NCBI GenBank assembly: GCA_027064785.1
Contig: JAMOPE010000395.1
Location: 1 to 6,968, forward strand
Direction: 5' to 3'
Length of the DNA: 6,968 bases
DNA from: Geobacteraceae bacterium
GTDB taxonomy: Bacteria; Desulfobacterota; Desulfuromonadia; Desulfuromonadales; Geopsychrobacteraceae
Within the stretch, counting starts at the first letter, position 1, and each line of letters begins with the position of its first letter. The position numbers and the translations under genes were made by a program. The notes beneath the pieces were generated by a model. The model saw only the letters and a program-made list of their open reading frames with translations, had not been told where the DNA came from and did no database searches. Of this stretch, positions 1 through 5,711 are shown piece by piece.

Positions 1-11
1 TTTTTAGTAGA

Positions 12-17
12 ATTATA
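12..17 (-). promoter_or_regulatory. Possible leftward -10 box at the window edge
   Basis: The minus strand carries a perfect TATAAT here, followed by an A/T-rich start region. No good -35 hexamer lies 16-18 bp upstream (AGTCTA-like sequence there) and no extended TGn motif is present. If real, it would drive a leftward gene outside the window. Confidence 0.3.
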
Positions 18-70
18 CTTGACTTTTTGACATTTAGACTAAGATTTCAGACAGAAAACGATCGTAGTTT

Positions 71-91
71 TTTGCTTATTTTTTAAGCAAA
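71..91. repeat. A+T-rich inverted repeat (hairpin)
   Basis: A perfect 8-bp stem, TTTGCTTA (71-78) with TAAGCAAA (84-91), encloses a TTTTT loop. The stem is A/T-rich. Read in the direction of the genes it is followed by A residues and not U residues, so it does not look like an intrinsic terminator of the leftward operon. Confidence 0.5.
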
Positions 92-138
92 GAGGACATT
101 TTCACGTCGTTACAGGGCTGGCTCATAACAATAAACAC

Positions 139-172
139 TTTTACACAACGCTATCCACAGATATTGTTCACA
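139..172 (+). promoter_or_regulatory. Cluster of three DnaA-box-like sites
   Basis: TTTTACACA (139-147), CTATCCACA (151-159) and TTGTTCACA (164-172) each differ at one position from the DnaA-box consensus TTATNCACA. All have the same orientation and start 12 and 13 bp apart, about one helical turn. No site matches the consensus perfectly. DnaA binding is an inference from motif and spacing. Confidence 0.45.
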
Positions 173-198
173 GCTTAGATCAACATCAGAATTTCCCC

Positions 199-222
199 AA
201 TATCAGCTACGATATCAGCTAG
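199..222. repeat. 12-bp tandem direct repeat, two copies
   Basis: AATATCAGCTAC (199-210) is followed directly by GATATCAGCTAG (211-222). Ten of 12 positions match, and the shared core ATATCAGCTA is perfect. The 12-bp period equals the step of the nearby DnaA-box-like sites. It may be a protein-binding pair. No known regulator is recognised. Confidence 0.6.
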
Positions 223-240
223 TTACAAAACAGCTTTTCA

Positions 241-741
241 TTATTCGACAGCGCAGTCTGCAGGGTCACCCTGAAGTTTTGCCAGAGCATGAGGGAGAAC
301 CGGCAAAAGAACCTCAAAATTTTCTTTCACTGCCTTCGGACTCCCGGGAAGATTGACAATCAGACTCTGTTGACGGACACCGGCAAGAGCCCGAGACAGC
401 ATGGCCCGTGAGGTCTTCTGCAAGCTTGCTGCGCGCATAGCCTCCGCCATCCCCGGGATTTCATAATCAAGAACAGCAGCTGTTGCCTGAGGGGTCACAT
501 CTCTTGGACTTAAACCCGTCCCGCCTGTTGTCAGGATTAAGTCGAGATGGAGATCGTCCACCCAACTCTCAAGGACCATCGTAATTTTATCCAGATCATC
601 AGCAATCACCTGATAGCGGCTAACATGCCCAAGCTCTGCAACCATGCCACTTAGAATCTGGCCACTTTCGTCAATCCGTTCCCCCTTTGAGCCTTTATCC
701 GACAAAGTCAAAACACCTACCTGATACTTTATATCGGCCAC
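241..741 (-). CDS. mogA: MogA/MoaB-family molybdenum cofactor biosynthesis protein
   Basis: Proteins of this family adenylylate molybdopterin with Mg-ATP, preparing it for molybdate insertion by MoeA in the cytoplasm. The 166 residues form a single MoCF-binding domain. It shows VLTLSDKGSKGERIDESG (10-27), an Asp pair at 48-49 matching the catalytic Asp region of E. coli MogA, TTGGTGLSPRDVTPQAT (71-87) with Asp81 matching the second catalytic Asp, and NLPGSPKAV (130-138). The start is GTG at 739-741, with GAGGAG (748-753) 6 nt upstream. It is the last gene of the leftward run in the window. Whether it is strictly MogA or a MoaB that does the same job cannot be settled from motifs. No other molybdenum gene is in view, and no intrinsic terminator follows the stop. 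Confidence 0.9.
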   Translation of the reverse strand: MADIKYQVGVLTLSDKGSKGERIDESGQILSGMVAELGHVSRYQVIADDLDKITMVLESWVDDLHLDLILTTGGTGLSPRDVTPQATAAVLDYEIPGMAEAMRAASLQKTSRAMLSRALAGVRQQSLIVNLPGSPKAVKENFEVLLPVLPHALAKLQGDPADCAVE

Positions 742-777
742 CTGAATCTCCTCATACTTGTCATGCGGCTCAAAAAC

Positions 778-1827
778 TCACCGCTTTTTGGTTGTCAGAA
801 TTCGCCGGGCATTATTAACAATCGGCTGTGAGACATTTCGGCTTTTGGCCAACGTACGAATATCTTTTTCTGTCAGAAATGTCATAAAACGCATCGCGGC
901 CTGTAACGGTGTCCGCGGATGAATGACCAGCAACTTCTTCATTTCATACAGTTTGACCCAATCACGGTTCAGCAGAATAATACGGATCAACTCCTCGCTA
1001 CTGCTGCGATTCTTTGCGACCGCAAGGACTTCTCCTTCAGAAATACGCGGATTTCTCAGAACAGCCGTATTAACCTGCTTATTTGATTCACGAATCAATA
1101 GAGTCCGCCATTCCTTATCACCGGTCAACGCCATCTTGATTTTATCAGAGACCGACATCTCCTGTAATTCCTGATATTTGGAGAGGTTTTCTTCGTCTAT
1201 CTCATCCTCAAAATCGTCGTCCTCTTCAATGTCGTCTTCGACTTTTTTTTCTTCAACCGGTTCCGGAGTCGGCTCCGGTTCAGGTTCAACAACCGGTTCA
1301 ACCCAGCCGAGCCGCTGCTTTGTCACTTTATCAGTATGAGGATTATTAATAATTGCCGTACGTAACGCATCTGTCTTGTTGATAATTTCATCGTTATGCA
1401 CCAGCATATCGAGAACATCACCCGAGCTATTTTCAGCAAGAAACAAAAGACTTTTAATTCCGATCATCCGGTGTGCCAATGCTGCCTGCATCACCACGAA
1501 GTCCTGATAACGAAGCTTGACAATTAGATCAATAATCGAAGGGTGGAGTTGAGCCTGACTTAACGCGGAAAGGAGAATCTGTGCCGGAAGGGTCTGCAGG
1601 GTACACAGTGCCTCTTCTTTCAACTCCTGATTTTCACCATGGTAAAAAACAAACAGAACTGTCACCAGATTGGGTCCGGACATCGGCAGCGCACCACGAG
1701 CCGCAGCAAGACGAACACTGTGTCCACCCCACTTACTCATAATCTTTGCGACTTCTGCCGGGATAACTATCTGAACTTTTTCTGAGCCCTGATTCATTTC
1801 AGCCAAAATTCTCTCACTTTTTCTCAC
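778..1827 (-). CDS. Uncharacterised two-domain helical-repeat (LRV/HEAT-like) protein with acidic linker
   Basis: I cannot assign a function. The protein has an N-terminal helical domain (about 20-175), a Pro/Glu then Asp/Glu linker (about 176-214, including EPEPEPTPEP and EEDDDFEDEIDEE) and a C-terminal helical domain (about 215-349). Both domains carry short units resembling leucine-rich-variant repeats: AIINNPHTDKV (158-168), AVLRNPRISEGEV (255-267), LLVIHPRTPLQAA (299-311) and LAKSRNVSQPIV (326-337). I recall similar C-terminal domains in deltaproteobacterial hypothetical proteins. There is no signal peptide or membrane helix, so it is probably cytoplasmic. The start is uncertain. GTG 1825-1827 gives 349 residues but has no clear ribosome binding site and would rely on coupling with the overlapping SPOR gene. 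TTG 1804-1806 or ATG 1795-1797 would remove 7 or 10 residues. The mogA gene follows after 36 nt. Confidence 0.82.
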   Translation of the reverse strand: MRKSERILAEMNQGSEKVQIVIPAEVAKIMSKWGGHSVRLAAARGALPMSGPNLVTVLFVFYHGENQELKEEALCTLQTLPAQILLSALSQAQLHPSIIDLIVKLRYQDFVVMQAALAHRMIGIKSLLFLAENSSGDVLDMLVHNDEIINKTDALRTAIINNPHTDKVTKQRLGWVEPVVEPEPEPTPEPVEEKKVEDDIEEDDDFEDEIDEENLSKYQELQEMSVSDKIKMALTGDKEWRTLLIRESNKQVNTAVLRNPRISEGEVLAVAKNRSSSEELIRIILLNRDWVKLYEMKKLLVIHPRTPLQAAMRFMTFLTEKDIRTLAKSRNVSQPIVNNARRILTTKKR

Positions 1828-2680
1828 TAATACTGGTTTTCAAACCAAGATCGGAAAGATGATTAGCGACTTCCCGAGCCGTTTGCTGATCAGCCTGAAG
1901 GACCGTCAGCACAGTTCCATTCATTTCGACCTCACCCTCAACAAGTGTGACAGCAACATTCTTTTTTCTCAGATCATCCTGCAATGTTTTAGCTCGACCT
2001 TTCTGATGAAATGAGCCGGCAAAAACAGAAAGTTGCTCCCCCTGACGAAGAAGAAATGCTGACATGACACTTTTTTTCAACTGAGCCAGATGCCTGCGGG
2101 CAATATCAGGAGGATAGGTTCCTTCAAGCAGACGAATCATTGTCACCGTCCCCCGATCCCGATTTATATCAGGTTGGAATCCAAGCTGTTTCAACTGCTC
2201 GACAGCTTGTAGCACCTCATCATCACTGATCAATGGACCAACTGTCACAGTCAGGAGTGATGCAGGTTGTTCTACCGGTACGACAGTCATATCGACTATT
2301 TTTTCTTCAATGACCTTATCTGTCTGCACCAACTTCTTGTCAGCTGTGGATACATGTTCAACCCCTGAGTTCACCTCGTCAGGGATAGCTGCGTGTCGTT
2401 GCGGGATTGGCAGCTTTGGGGAGATATAATAGTCGTGTGGAGTTTGTGCTGATGGCGAGGCCGCTATATTTTGCAGGGTGAGGTAACCAAATCCCAAAAC
2501 AAGGAGACAAAAACAAAACAGGATAATCAGTGAGCTGAAATGACTTCCCCGTTTACCACCCACAACCCGAACCTCCTGGTCAATGCCCGGCTTATTCCCG
2601 GAAAGGTGTTCCGAATCGTCAAGCAAGAGTTCTTCCAGGCGTTTTGGCTCCTGTTCTGCCTTTTTTTCATCCACTGCCAT
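1814..2680 (-). CDS. Membrane-anchored SPOR-domain protein
   Basis: SPOR domains bind denuded glycan strands of peptidoglycan, often at the division septum. This 288-residue protein has a charged N-terminal cytoplasmic segment (1-47) with Lys/Arg just before a single hydrophobic helix (about 49-69, LIILFCFCLLVLGFGYL). A polar, proline-containing linker follows (about 72-138), so the C-terminal part should face the periplasm. That part looks like two tandem SPOR-like units. A divergent one covers about 142-205 (LTVTVGPLISDDEVLQAVEQL). A clearer one covers about 216-282, with LSVFAGSFHQKGRAKTLQDDL and a second half ending in LSDLGLKTSI. No catalytic domain is seen. The ATG at 2678-2680 is preceded by AAAGGA at a normal distance. 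The reading frame overlaps the next gene by 14 nt, which points to translational coupling. Its precise partner and role are unknown. Confidence 0.8.
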   Translation of the reverse strand: MAVDEKKAEQEPKRLEELLLDDSEHLSGNKPGIDQEVRVVGGKRGSHFSSLIILFCFCLLVLGFGYLTLQNIAASPSAQTPHDYYISPKLPIPQRHAAIPDEVNSGVEHVSTADKKLVQTDKVIEEKIVDMTVVPVEQPASLLTVTVGPLISDDEVLQAVEQLKQLGFQPDINRDRGTVTMIRLLEGTYPPDIARRHLAQLKKSVMSAFLLRQGEQLSVFAGSFHQKGRAKTLQDDLRKKNVAVTLVEGEVEMNGTVLTVLQADQQTAREVANHLSDLGLKTSISEKK

Positions 2681-2712
2681 CGTTTTCCTTTAACCACTGT
2701 TCCCTAAAGTTC

Positions 2713-2740
2713 TCGGGGGTGCCATATTTGACACCCCCGA
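2713..2740 (-). other. GC-rich intergenic hairpin after the EF-G gene, no U-tract
   Basis: A perfect 9-bp stem (2713-2721 with 2732-2740, core CGGGGGTG / CACCCCCG) encloses a 10-nt loop. It lies 6 nt after the EF-G stop codon and 32 nt before the SPOR gene start. Downstream on the minus strand the sequence is GAACTTTAGGG, so the run of U needed for an efficient intrinsic terminator is missing. The other strand also lacks one. It may stabilise the 3' end of the EF-G message, or weakly terminate so that downstream genes are expressed less. Confidence 0.6.
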
Positions 2741-2746
2741 AGGCTT

Positions 2747-4819
2747 CTACTCTTTATTCATTTCTTCAAGAATTTTTGCTGTCTGATGGGTCGGGACTTC
2801 TTCATACTTACTGAACTCCATCGAAAACATCCCGCGGTCGGAAGTCATTGAGCGCAATTCCGGGGCATAGCGCAGAACTTCAGACATCGGGACTTCGGCA
2901 CGAATAACCTGGCTGTTAGCCTGTGGCTCAACGCCAACAACTTTACCACGACGGGAGTTGAGATCACCGATAACATCACCCATGCAATCATCAGGGACAG
3001 TGATTTCAATCGCCATGATTGGCTCAAGAAGAATCGGCTTACAGGCTTCCATCGCCTTCTTGAATGCCATCGACCCGGCAACCTTAAATGCCATTTCCGA
3101 CGAATCAACCGAGTGATGAGAACCATCGTAGAGAGTGACCTGAACATCGACAACCTGACTCTTGGTCAACGGCCCGGTTTTCATCGCCTCCACAATCCCT
3201 TTATCAACAGCAGGAATATAATTCCGTGGCACAACGCCACCGACTATTTTATCGACAAATTCATAGCCACTACCACGGGGTAAAGGTTTTACTTCGATCC
3301 AGACATCGCCAAACTGCCCTTTACCACCCGACTGTTTCTTGTATTTCCCCTGAACCTGAGTCGACAATTTGATGGTTTCACGGTATGGAACCTTCGGCTC
3401 GCGCAATACAACCTCAGCTCCATATTTACGCTTGAGGCGCTCAACAGCGACTTCAAGGTGAACCTGCCCCATTCCCGAAAGCACCATCTCTTTGGTCTCT
3501 TCATCACGGGTGATCCGCAGGGTCGGATCTTCTTCCATCAACCGTTGCAGACCCGTGTAAATTTTATCTTCGTCGCCCTTACTCTTTCCTTCAAGGGCGA
3601 ACGAAATGATCGGCTTCAGTGGGATCAACGGCTCGTACATCACCTGCTCTTTGAGATCACACAAAGTATCCCCGGTTGCGGTTACCTTGAGCTTAGGAAC
3701 AGCAATGATATCGCCAACAACCGCCTTATCGATCGGGGTCTGCTTTTTCCCTTCCAATTTGAAGATGTTGCTGATCCGCTCTTTTTCGTCCTTATTCGGG
3801 TTATAAACCTGCGTATCACCACTGAGAGACCCGGAATAGATCCGCATCAAGGTCAGCTTACCGGCATAAGGGTCATTGATCGTCTTAAAGACCATCGCAG
3901 AGAAGGGTTCATCTTCGCTCGGTTGACGCTCAACCGGCTCATCAGTGTATGGCTTGACACCAACCTGTGTCCCTTTGTCGATTGGTGACGGCAAGCAGGC
4001 CGTAATATAATCAAGAAGTTGACGGACACCGATATTTGCGGTCGCACTACCACACAGAACCGGAGTAAAAACACCGGTCAAGGTTCCCTCACGCAGCCCG
4101 CTCAAAATTTCCTCTTCGCTTAAGACTTCGCCTTCTAGATATTTTTCCATCAAATCATCATCGGCCTCGGCAACAGCTTCAAGCAGTTGTTCACGCAACC
4201 GCTCTGCCTCATCCTGATAGTCTTCCGGGATATCGATCTCCTTGTAGGTTCCTTTTTCATCGAACTGGTAAATTTTTGCTTTCATCCGGACCAGATCAAT
4301 AATCCCTTTAAAATCTTCTTCGGCACCAATCGGCATCGTCAAGACGACAGCACGGGCACCGAGAGATTTTTCCATATCATCAACGGCCTTGAGGAAATCG
4401 GCGCGTTCTTTATCCATTTTATTAACAAAAGCGATTCTTGGGACCTCAAAAGTGTCACACCATTTCCAGATCTGAACGGTCTGCGACTTCACACCCGAAA
4501 TAGCGGAAACGATAACAACCGCACCACCCAATACACGTAAGCAGCGACGGGTATCATGAAGGAAGTTACTGACACCGGGAGTATCGACAATATTCAGGCT
4601 GTAATCGTTCCATGTACAGTGATTCAGGCTTGCTGACAACGTCGCTTTTCGCTTAATTTCTTCCTCTTCAAAATCCATGGCAGACGTACCATTATCAACC
4701 TTACCAAGCTTATCGGTCATGCCGGTATTGAATAAAATCGCTTCAACCAGCGATGTCTTACCAGCACTGTTGTGCGCCACAATTCCAAGGTTTCTCAATT
4801 TTGTCGTGTCGTTAGCCAT
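2747..4819 (-). CDS. fusA: Elongation factor G paralogue, EF-G-2 type translational GTPase
   Basis: This 690-residue protein has the five-domain EF-G layout: G domain about 1-280, domain II about 300-385, III about 398-475, IV about 478-600 and V about 605-683. Canonical EF-G moves tRNAs and mRNA through the ribosome after peptide-bond formation. GTPase motifs are the P-loop AHNSAGKT (15-22), DTPG (79-82), NKMD (133-136) and GSA (257-259). It departs from canonical EF-G in three places: the P-loop Asp is Ser18, switch I reads EEEIKRKATL instead of ERGITI, and the residue after DTPG is Val83 where the catalytic His is expected. These changes resemble EF-G-2 paralogues, so another fusA in a str operon is likely elsewhere. 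The domain IV tip keeps SHHSVDSSEMAFK (567-579), equivalent to the ribosome-contacting YHDVDSS loop. The ATG has a strong AAGGAG site. The exact role of this paralogue is not established here. Confidence 0.9.
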   Translation of the reverse strand: MANDTTKLRNLGIVAHNSAGKTSLVEAILFNTGMTDKLGKVDNGTSAMDFEEEEIKRKATLSASLNHCTWNDYSLNIVDTPGVSNFLHDTRRCLRVLGGAVVIVSAISGVKSQTVQIWKWCDTFEVPRIAFVNKMDKERADFLKAVDDMEKSLGARAVVLTMPIGAEEDFKGIIDLVRMKAKIYQFDEKGTYKEIDIPEDYQDEAERLREQLLEAVAEADDDLMEKYLEGEVLSEEEILSGLREGTLTGVFTPVLCGSATANIGVRQLLDYITACLPSPIDKGTQVGVKPYTDEPVERQPSEDEPFSAMVFKTINDPYAGKLTLMRIYSGSLSGDTQVYNPNKDEKERISNIFKLEGKKQTPIDKAVVGDIIAVPKLKVTATGDTLCDLKEQVMYEPLIPLKPIISFALEGKSKGDEDKIYTGLQRLMEEDPTLRITRDEETKEMVLSGMGQVHLEVAVERLKRKYGAEVVLREPKVPYRETIKLSTQVQGKYKKQSGGKGQFGDVWIEVKPLPRGSGYEFVDKIVGGVVPRNYIPAVDKGIVEAMKTGPLTKSQVVDVQVTLYDGSHHSVDSSEMAFKVAGSMAFKKAMEACKPILLEPIMAIEITVPDDCMGDVIGDLNSRRGKVVGVEPQANSQVIRAEVPMSEVLRYAPELRSMTSDRGMFSMEFSKYEEVPTHQTAKILEEMNKE

Positions 4820-4917
4820 GGATCGCTCCTTTTCTAGAAAAGCCTGTCAAGAGAGTCCTGCGCCAGCAGTTCTCTATTTCATCGACGTTGATACGTCCAG
4901 ATAACAGGGAGTGAAAG
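4820..4917 (-). other. 98-nt gap between coaX and the EF-G gene, possible leader
   Basis: The gap holds no open frame worth calling. On the minus strand it contains a 5-bp GACGT/ACGTC stem with a 4-nt loop (4884-4897). Closer to the start it contains an interrupted stem in which AGAGA pairs with TCTCT and CTGC with GCAG around a TGGC loop (about 4850-4875). Neither is followed by a clean U-run, so I do not call a terminator. A TTGACA at 4845-4850 has no partner -10 box. The gap may hold an internal promoter or an attenuator-like leader, but neither can be shown from the sequence alone. Confidence 0.4.
4826..4842 (-). promoter_or_regulatory. EF-G ribosome binding site overlapped by a 14-bp perfect palindrome
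   Basis: AAGGAG (4826-4831) stands 6 nt before the ATG at 4817-4819, a strong site. Its first bases lie inside the perfect palindrome CTTTTCTAGAAAAG (4829-4842). In DNA this could be an operator. In RNA it could form only a weak 5-bp stem with a CUAG loop, which would hide part of the Shine-Dalgarno. The ribosome binding site is clear and the regulatory reading is speculative. Confidence 0.55.
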
Positions 4918-5685
4918 TTAATTCCGGTTTCTATCGTAGAGTATTCGTAATCCATCCAAAGTTAAAAAGGGTTCTACTTTATCAATACAGCGGGTTGCTG
5001 TAGAAATTGAAGTCGCTAAGCCTCCAGTTGCAATCACCATAGGCTGTTCCGGTAATTCTTTTTTCATCCGGCTGACGATCCCTTCGACCAGTCCGACATA
5101 GCCAAAGAAAATCCCCGCCTGCATACTGCTGACAGTATTTTTTGCAACAATTTGATCGGGACATGAAAATTCGACCCGGGGTAATTTACTCGCCCGGTCA
5201 AACAAAGCATCCGCCGAGATCCCAACGCCGGGAGCAATCGCCCCCCCTTCGTAACAACCATCAGGGGAAATCACATCAAAAGTCGTCGCGGTCCCAAAAT
5301 CGACAACGATCAACGCGCATTTGGTGGTTTCATACGCCGCGATTGCGTTGACGATCCGGTCGGCCCCCACTTCACGCGGGTTATCGTAATGAATCGGCAT
5401 CCCCGTTTTAATACCGGGACCGACAACATACGGAGTCAATTTAAAATAGCTCTGGCAAAGGCCTTCAATCGTCTCCAGCATTGGAGGCACAACGCTGGAG
5501 ACGATCACATCATCAAGATCCGAAAACGTCAATCCAGACAACTGAAATAAATTATTAATCAGCATGGCATACTCGTCAACCGTCCGGTCCTTATCGGTGC
5601 CGATGCGCCAATCATTCCGTAACGTTGTCCCCGCGTAAATCCCCAGGACAGTATTACTGTTGCCGATATCGATAACTAACAGCAT
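4918..5685 (-). CDS. coaX: Type III pantothenate kinase
   Basis: CoaX phosphorylates pantothenate to 4'-phosphopantothenate with ATP, the first step of CoA synthesis. It belongs to the ASKHA fold and, in characterised members, needs a monovalent cation and escapes CoA feedback inhibition. At 255 residues it has the usual length. Visible motifs, in order: the phosphate-1 loop DIGNSNT (6-12), SSVVP (63-67), PREVGADR with the catalytic-base Asp at 109, the second phosphate loop [12 protein letters not shown] (128-139), [11 protein letters not shown] (147-157) and ATGGLA (219-224). The ATG start gives the standard [13 protein letters not shown]-terminus. The only Shine-Dalgarno-like motif (AGAGGAG) is unusually far, 12 nt upstream. 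It lies 26 nt after birA, a pairing seen in many bacteria. A 98-nt gap separates it from the EF-G gene. Confidence 0.96.
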   Translation of the reverse strand: MLLVIDIGNSNTVLGIYAGTTLRNDWRIGTDKDRTVDEYAMLINNLFQLSGLTFSDLDDVIVSSVVPPMLETIEGLCQSYFKLTPYVVGPGIKTGMPIHYDNPREVGADRIVNAIAAYETTKCALIVVDFGTATTFDVISPDGCYEGGAIAPGVGISADALFDRASKLPRVEFSCPDQIVAKNTVSSMQAGIFFGYVGLVEGIVSRMKKELPEQPMVIATGGLATSISTATRCIDKVEPFLTLDGLRILYDRNRN

Positions 5686-5697
5686 ATATGCTTTATA

Positions 5698-5704
5698 CTC
5701 CTCT
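5698..5704 (-). promoter_or_regulatory. Long-spaced ribosome binding site of coaX
   Basis: AGAGGAG reads toward coaX in the 26-nt gap after the birA stop, but 12 nt separate it from the ATG at 5683-5685. The usual spacing is about 5-9 nt. No in-frame start codon lies closer to it, and the N-terminus [12 protein letters not shown] fits the family. The start therefore stands, and initiation may be modest or coupled to birA. Confidence 0.5.
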
Positions 5705-5711
5705 TATCTTA

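Larger units (their letters stand above)
1..240. other. Gene-free A+T-rich region left of mogA
   Basis: I see no gene on either strand. The stretch is visibly richer in A+T than the coding part and holds several signals listed separately: a leftward TATAAT (12-17), a hairpin (71-91), three DnaA-box-like 9-mers (139-172) and a 12-bp tandem repeat (199-222). It is either the control region of a leftward gene beyond the left edge or part of a replication origin. Confidence 0.6.

Noticed and set aside
27..49. TTGACA at 27-32 on the plus strand as a -35 box
   Set aside because: No TATAAT-like hexamer lies 16-18 bp downstream (GACAGA-like sequence there), and no rightward gene follows.
71..91. The A+T-rich hairpin as the terminator of the leftward operon
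   Set aside because: The stem has little G+C and is followed by A residues in the direction of transcription, so the required U-run is missing.
221..230. GTTACAAAA as half of a BirA operator
   Set aside because: Only one half-site resembles the known BirA operator type. No inverted partner lies at the expected distance, and no biotin gene is adjacent.
3458..3988. A 176-codon open frame on the plus strand, antisense to the EF-G gene
   Set aside because: It lies wholly inside a well-supported EF-G coding region, its translation resembles no family, and no ribosome binding site supports it. The same holds for the other antisense or out-of-frame openings at 923-1174, 2845-3153, 3289-3507, 3606-3806, 3853-4074, 4187-4540 and 4677-4904.
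4822..4850. TTGACA at 4845-4850 on the minus strand as an EF-G promoter
   Set aside because: The hexamer at the proper distance is AGCGAT, which is not a -10 box, and it would lie between the ribosome binding site and the start codon, leaving no room for a leader.
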